This document shows, in pieces, positions 54,012-64,000 of a stretch of 64,000 nt of DNA. Numbering within the stretch: position 1 is the stretch's first letter; the number at the start of each line of letters is the position of its first letter. The stretch comes from Filosporella fistucella (Eukaryota; Ascomycota; Leotiomycetes; Helotiales). The DNA is taken from the NCBI GenBank assembly GCA_030077755.1, contig JAQJZZ010000001.1:1054001-1118000 (forward strand), written 5' to 3'. The notes beneath the pieces are model-generated. The model saw only the letters and a list, made by a program, of their open reading frames with translations. It did not search any database and was not told the DNA's origin. The position numbers and the translations under genes are program-made.

Positions 54012-54879
54012 TTATGAAAATATAATAGAAAGGCAATTTGAATATTATTAAATTATATTTCTTTTTTATATCCTTTATTAATTCTTATAATCATTATAAT
54101 AATTATTATTCTTCTTCAATTATTAATTCAAAATTTATTAATTATTAATAATAAATATAAATCCTTAATAACCTTAATTAATATATTAATAAAGCATATT
54201 ATATTTAATAATATAAAATTTCTTATTATTTCAAAATTGATTATAGCCTTAATTAATTCTTTATATTCCTTTTATATATTAATATATAATTAAGTTTTAT
54301 TTATTTTCTTTAAAGCATATATTTATTATTTAATAATATTTTAACTTAAATTTATATTAATTAACGTTTTTAACTTTTAATCTTTTTATCAATTTTTATA
54401 TTTATTTATATCTTATAATATGGATTTATATAAATAACTTAATATATATCTTATAACTTAAATATTAGCTTTATTAAGGCTTTTTATAATAATTTAAAAT
54501 ATAATATATTAATATCCTTATTTTTTTAATATATAATCTTTATAAATTTATTTAATTAAAACTTAAAATTTATATTATTATAAAGCTAAGAAATATGATT
54601 TAAGGAATAAATATAAAGCTTTACTTAAAATATAAAAGCCTTTAATTCCTTTTTATTTTTAATATAAATATTAAATAATTTAATTTTAAGGGTTTTTATA
54701 AATTTAGCTTTTAATTTAATGGCCTTTTATTTATTATCTTTCATAAAAACATTATTATTTAATATTTAAAATAAGAAGAATACTTTTATAATATTATTTT
54801 TTATATTAAATATATTTGCTAATATTTTATTAAATATTTTATTTAAGCAAATTAATATTTTTTTTAAAAAGGTATTTAA

Positions 54880-55250
54880 AATATAATTATTATTTTATAA
54901 ACTAATTCTTATAAGGTTTAAATAAGGAATAAATATATTATAAAAGTAATTTTTATTATAATATTATTAAATATAAGAAATATTATTTAAAGTTAAGTAT
55001 AAAGCTTTTATTTAATAGTAAAGATATTAATTTTATATAAAACCTTTATTTTTAATAAATTTTCTTATTTTAAGGTAAATTAAAAGGATTAAGACTTAAT
55101 TCTATTAATTATCCTTAAAATCCTTAATTTAATTATAGTTTTTTATATAATTTAATTAAATTATTAAGCCTTAAGCTATAGCTATTATTATTATAATAAT
55201 AATATTATCATAAATTAATTTTAAATTAATTCTTATATAAAAGCTTTAAT
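54880..55250 (+). repeat. Degenerate direct repeat, copy B
   Basis: Second copy of the stretch at 50950-51330, close to the right border of A+T island 1. Confidence 0.6.
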
Positions 55251-55430
55251 CTTTTACTTTAGCCTTTATCTTTTACTTTTGTTTTTATCTTTTTATTTCC
55301 TTTATAATAAACTTAATAATATTTAGATTACTTTTATATTATATTCTTATATATTATTTTATAATTTAATAATTATATTATTATAAAAATAAATAAATTA
55401 ATATAATTAATTATAAAATGCAAGGCAAAA

Positions 55431-55919
55431 TAATATTAAAATGCATTTGCTTAAAATCTCACATTTTTAAGCTAGCTAAGAAAATAGTTATATTTTGGTG
55501 TTCGCCATGCCCTCTTTAACTTATTACAAGGATTATTATGCTAAAATACAAATGCTAGGGGGTCCCATTACTCAACGGGATATCTCTCCTTTAAGAGTCA
55601 ATTACCCTTGATAGTGGCGGGAAAATTAATTTCCATACTAAATTTGCACTTCTGGATCTGCAAATACCCCGCATATTGAACTCAGCATACCATTTTACAA
55701 GGAAAAACGGATTTCAGAGATTCCTGTGCTGGCCTGTGTGGGCTCATCTCATGAAAACAGTGCTATAATTCGCTGGGTTGCATCTCCTTATAGTCATTTT
55801 ACCCAGATGAGGGCAACAGGGTAGTAATAATGGGGGATCCTTTTTTCTATAAAATGAATGATGGTGTGAGGAAGAAAGGTGTTCTCAAACCGCAGCAGTC
55901 GCTGGGCCACTATTAAACG
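55431..55919 (+). promoter_or_regulatory. Ordinary-composition upstream region of the GH2 gene
   Basis: Composition switches abruptly from A+T to normal at about 55430-55500, 490-420 bp before the GH2 start. TATAAA at 55848-55853 lies 72 bp before the ATG. The region appears to have escaped the mutation seen on both sides. Confidence 0.5.
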
Positions 55920-58745
55920 ATGAAGGAACTTCTCGCTCTGTACTTCTTCGTGATAAGTCTCATCGCATCAGCCGCAGGCTTACGTGAGAAATACAATTTC
56001 AATCCGGATTGGAAAGTCATTACTGGCGATCCTGCCAATGCAGAGAGCTCGAACTTTGATGATAGTTCCTGGAAGGATGTCACTCTACCCTATGCCTGGA
56101 ATGAAGATTCTGCCTTTAAGGTCTCCATTGAGGATCTTCCAACCGGTGTTGCGTGGTACCGCAAGAAGTTCAGAGTCCCCGCCTCAACTGCAAACAACAA
56201 GATATTCCTCGAGTTCGAAGGGATTCGTCAGGGTGGCCAGTTCTACTTGAATGGCCAGTCGATTGGTATCAACGAGAATGGCGTTATGGCGTTTGGATTC
56301 GATGTGACTAACTTCGTCCTCCAGGGACAAGACAACGTGGTCGCCGCACGCATTGATAACGGTTATTCTTACAAGGAGATGTCAACGGGAACACGTTTCC
56401 AATGGAACAGCGCTAGCTTCTATGCAAACTACGGTGGAATCCAGAAGAACGTGTACCTGCATGTCACAGATAAATTGCATCAGACGCTGCCGCTGTACTC
56501 CAACCTGGGGACCACAGGGGTTTATGTATATTCGTCGAACTTTGACATTCCGGGCAAGACCGCCACCGTTACGGCTGAGGCACAGGTCATGAACGAATAC
56601 TCGACATCAAAGACGTTTACATATGAGGTTATGATAAAAGACATGGACGGACGAACAGTTAAGAAAATCAATGGCGGCTCGTTCACCCTTAGTGCAAACG
56701 AAACAAGGACGGTCAATGCCTCGGACACATTATCCAACGTAAACTTTTGGAGCTGGGGATATGGATATTTATATAGTATTTGTACAACGTTGGCTGTTGA
56801 CGGTAAGGTAGTCGACTCAGTTACAACCCGCACTGGATTCCGGAAAACCGAGTTCGATCATGGCATGTTCAAACTCAATGACCGAGCGATGCACGTTAAA
56901 GGTTATGCCCAGCGCAGCACCAACGAATGGCCAGCCTTGGGCTGCGCAGTACCTCCCTGGATGTCTGACTTTTCCAACAAGCTCGTCCTTGAAAGCCACG
57001 GCAATCTTATCCGCTGGATGCACGTCACGCCGTGGAAACAAGACATCCAGTCGCTGGACCGTCTCGGTATTATGATGGCTATGCCGGCGGGCGATCAAGA
57101 AGGGGATTCGTCAGGCCGACAGTGGGATCAGAGAATGGAGCTCATGCGAGACGCGATAATCTATAATAAAAATAACCCCAGCATCATTTTCTACGAGTCC
57201 GGGAACCACGGTATATCAGATGATCACATGACGCAAATGAAAGACCTCCGCAACGCCTGGGATCCTCACGGTGGGAGAGCATCGGGCTCACGAGAGGAGC
57301 TGGCGAGCAACGTCGCCGAGTACGGAGGGGAGATGCTGTATATCAACAAGGGCGCGAGGATTCCCTTCTGGCAAATGGAGTACTCTCGCGACGAGGGCCT
57401 GCGAAAATACTGGGACAACTTCTCCCCACCGTATCATACAGATGGGTCCGGAGATGGAGAAGGCGCTGAGTATAACCGCAACCAGGACTCTCACGCGGTT
57501 GAGAATGTAATTCGTTGGGACGAATACTATGAGCAGCGCGTAGGCATGGGAGCTCGGGTCAACACAGGGGGATGCAATATCATTTTCTCGGACTCCAACA
57601 CTCATCATCGCGGTACCCAAAATTATCGACGATCTGGCGAAGTAGACTCCATGCGACTTCCTAAGGATGCGTGGTATGCACATCAGGTGATGTGGAATAC
57701 CTGGGTCGATGTGGAGGTGGTCCAGACGCATCTTGTCGGGCATTGGAACTATGCAGTAGGCACCGTTAAGGACGTTTACGTGATATCGTCTGCAGACCAA
57801 GTGGAACTATTTCTCAACGACCAGTCACTTGGCTTAGGGACGAGGAGCAACAGATTCCTGTTCACGTTCAGCAACGTGACATACCAGTCTGGAGATCTCA
57901 AAGCAGTCGGCACGTCCACTATTGGAAACACCAGCGATATTAGGTCTACCACTGGTGACGCTGTTAGCATTAGGCTCACTCCGAGCACAAGCCCCACGGG
58001 TTTCCACGCTACTGGCGCGGACATCGCCATCATCGAGGTTGAGGCTATTGATGCGCAAGGGAAGAGAAACCCAATTGCACTGAACAATATCACCTTTACG
58101 CTTTCGGGCGAAGCAAGTTGGCGCGGTGGCATCGGGGTGGGACCGTCTGACAACTACATCCTCTCCACGGTCCTACCTGTTGAGAACGGTGTCAATCGAG
58201 TGATGTTGAGGTCAAGCAAGAATCCTGGCACAGTGACTCTCCAAGCAACGTCGCCGGGGCTCCAGTCTGCTACTCTCACGCTCACTACTGTTCCATTCAG
58301 CAAAACAGACGGTCTCAGTCTAGAAATGCCAGATGCCAATATGACCAACTATATCCCTTTCGCCCGCGGGCCTACACCAGGCGGTGCTTCCTTCACCGTA
58401 AAGCGCACCACGATACCTATTCAATCTACTACAGCCACCGGCGGCGAGTCTTCTTATGACGATAATGAGACAACCAATTGGTCGGGCAGGTCGATTACAT
58501 ATACGCTCTCACGCACAGCTAAGGTGAACCAAGTCGTCTTGAAATTAAAGGATTTCAAATCAAAGATCAATAATTTGGAGATTAGTATAGATAGCAACAG
58601 CGTCTGGACGGGGATGACACCACTCTCGCTAGGTTATGTCACGCTTACTTTCAACGCTACAAGCGGATCGACAGTAACAATTGCTTCTAAGAGCAGCGGG
58701 TCATTTGGCATCATTGAAGCGGAAATTTATGAACCATTAAGCTAG
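55920..58745 (+). CDS. Secreted GH2 glycosidase (beta-galactosidase-like)
   Basis: One exon, 941 residues. Signal peptide 1-20 (MKELLALYFFVISLIASAAG). An N-terminal jelly-roll sugar-binding domain (about 25-185; FDDSSWKDVTLPYAWNEDSA) is followed by an Ig-like domain (about 190-310) and a TIM barrel (about 310-620). In the barrel the acid/base is E426 in NPSIIFYESGNHG and the nucleophile is E487 in FWQMEYSRDEG. The C-terminal DUF4982-like and Ig-like modules follow, ending in a galactose-binding-like fold (about 800-941). The family removes beta-linked galactose, glucuronate or mannose; the specificity here is unknown. The frame is intact although A+T islands begin about 490 bp upstream and 10 bp downstream. 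A solo LTR starts 9 bp after the stop. No intron in 2.8 kb. Confidence 0.92.
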   Translation: MKELLALYFFVISLIASAAGLREKYNFNPDWKVITGDPANAESSNFDDSSWKDVTLPYAWNEDSAFKVSIEDLPTGVAWYRKKFRVPASTANNKIFLEFEGIRQGGQFYLNGQSIGINENGVMAFGFDVTNFVLQGQDNVVAARIDNGYSYKEMSTGTRFQWNSASFYANYGGIQKNVYLHVTDKLHQTLPLYSNLGTTGVYVYSSNFDIPGKTATVTAEAQVMNEYSTSKTFTYEVMIKDMDGRTVKKINGGSFTLSANETRTVNASDTLSNVNFWSWGYGYLYSICTTLAVDGKVVDSVTTRTGFRKTEFDHGMFKLNDRAMHVKGYAQRSTNEWPALGCAVPPWMSDFSNKLVLESHGNLIRWMHVTPWKQDIQSLDRLGIMMAMPAGDQEGDSSGRQWDQRMELMRDAIIYNKNNPSIIFYESGNHGISDDHMTQMKDLRNAWDPHGGRASGSREELASNVAEYGGEMLYINKGARIPFWQMEYSRDEGLRKYWDNFSPPYHTDGSGDGEGAEYNRNQDSHAVENVIRWDEYYEQRVGMGARVNTGGCNIIFSDSNTHHRGTQNYRRSGEVDSMRLPKDAWYAHQVMWNTWVDVEVVQTHLVGHWNYAVGTVKDVYVISSADQVELFLNDQSLGLGTRSNRFLFTFSNVTYQSGDLKAVGTSTIGNTSDIRSTTGDAVSIRLTPSTSPTGFHATGADIAIIEVEAIDAQGKRNPIALNNITFTLSGEASWRGGIGVGPSDNYILSTVLPVENGVNRVMLRSSKNPGTVTLQATSPGLQSATLTLTTVPFSKTDGLSLEMPDANMTNYIPFARGPTPGGASFTVKRTTIPIQSTTATGGESSYDDNETTNWSGRSITYTLSRTAKVNQVVLKLKDFKSKINNLEISIDSNSVWTGMTPLSLGYVTLTFNATSGSTVTIASKSSGSFGIIEAEIYEPLS

Positions 58746-58754
58746 GTACAATAC

Positions 58755-59334
58755 TATAAGATATATAATATAAAATATTAAGGGGTAAACCTCTATTATA
58801 TATATATATCAAAGGAGGGCGGAAGTATTGCTTAAGCTATGAGGCTTATTAATAAGGAGTAATAATAATAAGTATATTTTTACTTTAACTTTTTATTTAA
58901 TTCTTAAATATAGGAATTAACTTGACTTAAATATTTAAATATTTAAATAATTAATTCTAGTAGATTCTATTGATGAGAAATCTACTATTAATATTAATAA
59001 TATTATAAGCTATGTAATATTATTAATTGATAATTATATATAAGAACGCGTAATCCATTACGTCAATTTAGCTAATTGATTAGAAATCCAAAGTTACTAG
59101 AACTTTTCAAAAGTCCAAAAAACCTAAAATTATTTATATAAAGACGCTAAGCCATAATAGGAAGCTATAACTTGTAATATAAGTAATAATAGTATTGATA
59201 AGCTTATATATAATTTTATAGTAACTTATTACGGTTAGATTATGAGAAATCTTTTCTTAAAAGGTTTTCTCCTTTTTTAAAAAAAATTTTTAAAAAATTT
59301 TTAAAAAAAAAATTTAATAATTATAAATCTAACA
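58755..59334 (+). repeat. Solo LTR 3 with target duplication AATAC, directly after the GH2 gene
   Basis: Begins TATAAGATATATAATATAAA and ends ATAAATCTAACA; AATAC flanks it at 58750-58754 and 59335-59339. It starts nine bases after the last base of the GH2 stop codon, so it must supply or disturb the GH2 3' UTR and polyadenylation. Same family and orientation as LTR 1. Confidence 0.9.
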
Positions 59335-61540
59335 AATACAAATACTTTTTTAATAATAATTTTAAGGAATTATTTATTGATTTTTATTATTTTTGAAATT
59401 ATATATATATTTTATAAAAGTTTTAAAAATAATTATTATATCCTTTTAATTTTATAATTATAATAATATTTTTAAAAAATATTAATAATATATAAATAAA
59501 AGAAGTTAAGGTTTTAAAATTTAATATATATATTAAGAATTAAAAATTATTAAAAGTTATATAAAAGTTTTTTATTAAAAGAAATATTAGTAAAATTTTA
59601 AAATAAAACTTTAATTAAATAAGAATTTATTTACTTAAAATTAAATTTATTAATTAGCTTTATATATATATAAATTAATTAAATATTTAAAAAATAAGTA
59701 TTATTTATAAATCTTTAAAATCTTTATTTTAATTATAAAAATAAAATTTTTAAACTTAAATATATATATTATATAATAAAGAAATAAATAATAATAAGCT
59801 ATTATTATAATAATAAATATTTAATTTAATAATAAAATATTAATATTGAAATAAAAATTATAATTAAGAAATAAATTAAATTAATAATAAATTAATTTTA
59901 TAAAAATATAAAATTAATTAATTTAAAATTCTTTTATAAATAAATTAGTAGCTTATTAGCTTTTATTAATGTTATATAATATATTTATATATTAATGTAT
60001 TTTATAAGTTAATACTTATTATTTTAATTAGCTTAATTTTTAAAAATTAATAGTATAAGCTAATTATAAATTTTATAAATATGAAATTTAATAATTTAAT
60101 AATTTAATAATTATATTATCTTTTTAAATAAAACGATATTAAAGACTTATTAAATTATTAATATATATTATATTAAGGTTTAAATTTAATATTACCCTTA
60201 TTATATTAATAATTAATTAATTTAATTTAAATTTAATAGTAAAATATATTTATTAAAGGCTATATCGTTAATATTAATAATAAATTAATAAATTAATCCT
60301 TAAAATAATAAGTTATAATAATATTTTCCTTTTATAAATCCGAGATTATAAATAAAATATAAATAATTAAAGAATTTATTTAATTTAAAATTTTTTTGAT
60401 TAAATAAATATATAAACTTAAATAATCCTAATTATAATAAGTTTATATTATAAATTAACTTTATTGGTATTCTTTTATATTAAAAAGAATCTTTTTATTA
60501 TTAATATTTGCCTTATTAACTTTAAATATATAAATAATGCTTATAATAAATTTTTTTTTTATAATTTCAAAAATATCATTATTAAAAAAGCCTTAAATAA
60601 TATAAAAAACTAAAAATATAATAAGGAAAAATAATTTAAAAAAATTAAAATTTTATTAAAAACTTTTATAATTTATTATTATTAAATAAGGTTTTAAAAG
60701 CTATTTTAAATAACTTTAATTTTATTTAAATTAAAATAAAAGTATATTTACTTTCCTTTTCTTTTTAAAAATTTTACCTTTAATTTTAAAATCTTTATAT
60801 TATATATAATATTATTAATTTCAAAATGAAAAATAAATTCTTTAAAATAAGCTAAGCTCTTAATTTTAAAAAAAATCAATAAAAGTTTAAACTAATTTCT
60901 TTATTATAGTATAGGAATTTGAAACTAAATTAATAAATAAAATTATAATAAAGAATTTTTATTTAATTATATTTAATTCTTTATTCTTTAAAAATAAGTT
61001 ATAAAAAGATATTATTTAATTATTTTTAAAACAAATTATATTAATAAAAAGTATATTATTTATAAATCCGATTTTTCTTTTTTATAAAAATATATTATTA
61101 ATACAATAAATAAAAATATTAAAATAATAATTTCTATTTTTTAATAAAGGAAAAAATTGAAAAATTGAAAAAAAAAAACTTTTTTCTTTATATTTAAAAG
61201 CATTATAAACTTAATTATAAAATAAAAAGTAATAAAGCTTTCCTTAAAAATATAATTAAATATTAATATATTCTTAATTACTTAATTTATTGAAAATAAG
61301 ACGGTTTAATATAATTAAGTAATTATTAAAATTATTTTTACTTTTTATTTCCTTTATATTAAATTTAATAATATTATAATTTATTTTCTTTTATATTATT
61401 ATATATAATTTTATTTATTAAATTCTTATATTATTATATTTATTTTCCTTTTATAATATAATTATAATTAATATATATTTTATATTTATTAAAAAAATAT
61501 AATAATTATTTAAGGCTTTATTAAGATTAATTTAAGAATT
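59335..61540. mobile_element. A+T island 2: RIP-degraded transposon DNA
   Basis: About 2.2 kb of nearly pure A+T after LTR 3. Its right end (about 61320-61440) resembles 55270-55390 at the right end of island 1 (TTTTTATTTCCTTTATA, then TTAATAATATT, in the same order), suggesting two copies of one element flank the GH2 gene. No reading frame survives. Confidence 0.7.
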
Positions 61541-61924
61541 TTGCTAAGGCGCTAAGAAATGCATTCTAATAAAATTACCCTTAGAAATCGGGATTACTTC
61601 TTTCCGAAACCAAGTTTTCTCCTAGAAGCATACCTAAGCTGTCTTGTGAGATGCAGGTGGTGTCAGTTTCAGCCTTATAGCACGCTAGACAAAGGGACTC
61701 TGCACACCCCACCAACACAGCCACTGCCTCTAGCCTCACCTCATCTCACAACCCACCACCTATATCACGATGCAAACGGCATTCTAGTTTCTCCCGCTCC
61801 ACCTTCACATCTTCGCCATTGCTACTTAATTAGAGCCCAAATTCCTCTCCTCTGAATCAACTAGTACCACTTACAAAATCACAACTCTTTCAACCTCCCC
61901 ACTATAACATCACCCCCACCTGCG
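61541..61924. promoter_or_regulatory. Upstream region of the nicotinate phosphoribosyltransferase gene
   Basis: Composition returns to normal at about 61540. A C-rich, G-poor leader (61700-61924) precedes the ATG. A 98-codon frame at 61559-61855 lies here but is low-complexity and treated as leader. Confidence 0.5.
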
Positions 61925-63356
61925 ATGGACTTTAACGGTTCTTCTCCGTTCCCGGAAGGAGTCATCTCCTTTCTGGATACTGATCTCTACAAACTGACCA
62001 TGCAATGCGCCGTATTGAAATACTTCTCAGGCGTACAGGTCACATATGCCTTCAAGAATCGGACACCGGAGAAGAAATTGTCGCGTGCTGCGTTTCAGTG
62101 GCTTCAAACTCAGATCAATAGTAGCTTTCCCCAGCCGCGTGTCCATTACGCCAGCTAATATAATTCTAGAACTTGGGAATATTGCCCTCTCGAAAGATGA
62201 ATTGCGTTTCTTGAAAACCACGTGCACCTATCTAAATGAACCATACCTCAATTTCCTCGAAGACTTCCGTTTAAATCCACGCGAGCAAATAATTACATCT
62301 TTCACACCAGACAGAGACACCGACAGCGATGACGATATTGGAGAGATTGATATTGTTGTCAAAGGCCTATGGGTAGAGACAATCCTATACGAAATTCCTC
62401 TACTGGCATTGACCAGCGAAGCATACTTTCGATTTATGGATACGGATTGGACATATGATGGCCAGGAAGACAAGGCTTTTGAGAAGGGGATGCGTCTGCT
62501 AGAGGCAGGGTGCGTGGTATCAGAATTTGGAACCAGAAGGAGGAGAGATTACCATACGCAGGCGTTGGTTTTCCGGGGCTTGGTAAAATCCAAGAAGGAG
62601 GGAGAGCAACGTGGACTGAATGGGCAGATTGCGGGTACCAGCAACGTCCACCTTGCGATGAGATTCGGAATTCCTCCTATTGGAACTGTAGCACATGAGT
62701 GGTTTATGGGAGTTGCAGCCATCACTGGCAACTACGAGACAGCAACCAAGACCGCCCTCAGCTATTGGGTTGGTTGTTTTGGTGAGGGGGTCTTGGGAAT
62801 TGCGTTGACAGATACATTCGGCACCCCGGTATTCCTGAGGGCTTTCAGTGAATCAATTCCACAAGATATTCAAGGCAAAAAATCTGACACAAGCGGTGAC
62901 AAAACTTTTGCACAAGTATTTGTTGGTGTTCGGCAAGATTCTGGTGATCCCGCAAACTTTGTGAAAATAATGCGCGAGTTTTACGACAAACAGGGCATCA
63001 CCGAAAAGAAAACTATCGTATTCTCCGATTCTCTCAACATTGAATCTTGCCTCGAATACAAGAAGATATCTGAAGAAGCTGGTTTCAACTGCAGCTTCGG
63101 AGTCGGTACATTCTTCACAAACGATTTCATCCATCAAAAGACAGGCAAGAAATCTGTCCCACTCAACATTGTGATCAAATTGAGCTCTGCTGCGGGAAAT
63201 CAAGCCATCAAGATCAGTGATAATGCTGGGAAGAACACTGGAGACAAAGAGACAGTTGCGAGTGTCAAGAAGGCGCTGGGTTATGTTGAGAAGGTTTGGG
63301 CGTCCGGCGACGAGTCTCACAGGTGGGGAACCGAGGATGAACCCACGGATAATTGA
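61925..63356 (+). CDS. NPT1: Nicotinate phosphoribosyltransferase (NAD salvage)
   Basis: Two exons, 61925..62120 and 62170..63356, give 460 residues. The 49-nt intron is GTAGCT...TTCTAG with GCTAAT before it; splicing gives INKLGNIALSKDELRFLK. LDTDLYKLTMQ (17-27) is the family opening motif. EFGTRRRRDYHTQ, GTSNVHLAMRFGIPPIGTVA followed by HEW, and GVRQDSGDP are the nicotinate- and PRPP-site signatures, with His in AHEW near the phosphorylated His of the yeast enzyme. It makes nicotinate mononucleotide from nicotinate, PRPP and ATP in the Preiss-Handler pathway. Length matches fungal homologues. It starts about 380 bp from A+T island 2 yet is undamaged. Confidence 0.96.
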
Positions 63357-63538
63357 ATTGAGGAGTTAGAGGAGGATACAAATACTTACTACATAATACC
63401 TACCTACCTACCTTACTAACTTTACTCACACAACCTTCACATTGGTTGACTATTAATTTGTTTTTATCATAAGATAAAGAATAAATCTTTTATACCAGAA
63501 ATGTTACTCAAATTATATAGCCTATACAATTATATTAC

Positions 63539-63869
63539 TGTTACGGTCACAGAACCATAGCAAGACGGAAGGACCCGACGTCACGTGATGGAGCCCATGG
63601 GACGACACGTGATGGAGTCTGGAGTCTACGACGAGAGGAGCCCAGGAGTCTGGAGTCTTTAAAGGTAGGGAGTCCTTCAAGTGACGGACTCCACCGAGAA
63701 CGACGGTTCTATATAAGACTGGCACTTCTGCCATTAGATAGGAGCTTCGTGCTCAACTTCAAATAGTATTCTTTATACTTAGTAACATTGCAACAAGAAC
63801 GTCTTCGTGATACACCTATCCCTTACCCGGAATATTGTTCGAGCACCGGCCCGTACAGCTACCGTCACA
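63539..63869 (+). repeat. Probable 5' LTR of a retrotransposon
   Basis: Starts TGTTACGGTCACAG and ends TACCGTCACA, giving imperfect inverted ends (TGTTACGGT against ACCGTCACA). Inside are two copies of CACGTGATGGAG, repeated GGAGTCTGGAGTC, and a TATA box (TCTATATAAG, about 63709-63718). Unlike the solo LTRs above it is of ordinary composition, so it has not been strongly mutated. A second LTR would be beyond the window. Confidence 0.6.
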
Positions 63870-64000
63870 ATTACTTAGCGTTGGTAATAGAGGAAAGTAG
63901 CACCTAGGGCTACTAGTTAGTGCTTCCAAGACACTATTAGGCTTTATCAACTATTTCAAACTTTATAATTCTATCTAAGTTCTAAGTATCGAAAGATACA
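63539..64000 (+). mobile_element. Start of a retrotransposon running off the right edge (tentative)
   Basis: After the putative LTR the sequence GCGTTGGTAATAGAGGAAAG could contain a primer-binding site, resembling the TGGTA.CAGAG sites of many LTR elements. No reverse transcriptase coding is visible in the remaining 130 bases. Confidence 0.45.

Larger units (their letters stand above)
50740..55430. mobile_element. A+T island 1: RIP-degraded transposon DNA
   Basis: About 4.7 kb of almost only A and T with no reading frame of note. This is the expected end state of RIP on repeated DNA. Two related stretches in the same orientation (about 50950-51330 and 54880-55250) show it contains duplicated older sequence. 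Two solo LTRs (52504-53075 and 53441-54011) are inserted within it. Original element type cannot be read. Edges are estimated by eye. Confidence 0.8.

Noticed and set aside
52504..59334. LTR 1 and LTR 3 as the two ends of one element carrying the GH2 gene
   Set aside because: Each LTR has its own 5-bp duplication (AGAAA and AATAC), so they are separate solo insertions.
53441..59334. Inverted LTR 2 and LTR 3 as a composite mobile unit around GH2
   Set aside because: Private duplications (TTATG, AATAC) flank each LTR singly; no outer duplication encloses both.

Overview
This window looks like nuclear DNA of a filamentous ascomycete (Pezizomycotina). Genes are spaced, on both strands, and carry short introns (mostly 43-60 nt) with GT...AG ends and CTGAC/CTAAC-like branch points. 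Genic DNA of ordinary composition is interrupted by two nearly pure A+T islands (about 50.74-55.43 kb and 58.76-61.54 kb), the pattern left by repeat-induced point mutation (RIP) on transposons. A leotiomycete (Helotiales-like) is my best guess, but this is inference. Exon boundaries below were worked out by eye; every multi-exon model given closes in frame except where I call a break.

Layout. 0-12 kb: a group of Golgi and cell-surface glycosylation genes: a fucosyltransferase-like gene cut by the left edge, a GT32 enzyme, a GT34 enzyme, a secreted WSC-domain mucin and a Stealth-family sugar-phosphate transferase. A second GT32 gene lies at 27.3 kb. 13-22.4 kb: a sugar-use cluster of GH13 alpha-glucosidase, GH32 invertase without signal peptide, a sugar transporter that is broken (one missing base plus an internal in-frame loss), and a maltose-activator-like Zn2Cys6 regulator with a (GAGGT)12 repeat in its leader. 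24-25 kb: a Ser/Thr-rich one-pass membrane protein of the Kre9/Knh1 type. 28.8-34.4 kb: housekeeping genes, NOG2 (ribosome assembly) divergent from mS26/PET123 (mitochondrial ribosome), then a DHA1-type drug efflux pump. 35.8-37.6 kb: a decayed gene of unknown function.

38.87-40.29 kb: a complete Tc1-like DD34E transposon with perfect 74-bp inverted repeats and a TA duplication. 40.9-44.9 kb: a WW-domain Pro/Gln-rich protein and an FSH1-type serine hydrolase. 47.4 kb: an 86-residue secreted protein with eight cysteines. 49.6-50.6 kb: a short-chain dehydrogenase destroyed by RIP-type stops at the edge of the first A+T island.

50.7-61.5 kb: the A+T islands enclose an intact 941-residue secreted GH2 glycosidase. 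Three solo LTRs of one family, each with its own perfect 5-bp target duplication, are inserted in the islands; one sits 9 bp after the GH2 stop codon. 61.9-63.4 kb: nicotinate phosphoribosyltransferase. From 63.54 kb to the right edge: what appears to be the 5' LTR and start of a different retrotransposon.

The most system-like parts are the surface-glycan gene group with the Stealth enzyme, the intracellular sucrose/alpha-glucoside cluster whose transporter has decayed, and the GH2 gene preserved inside a RIP island.
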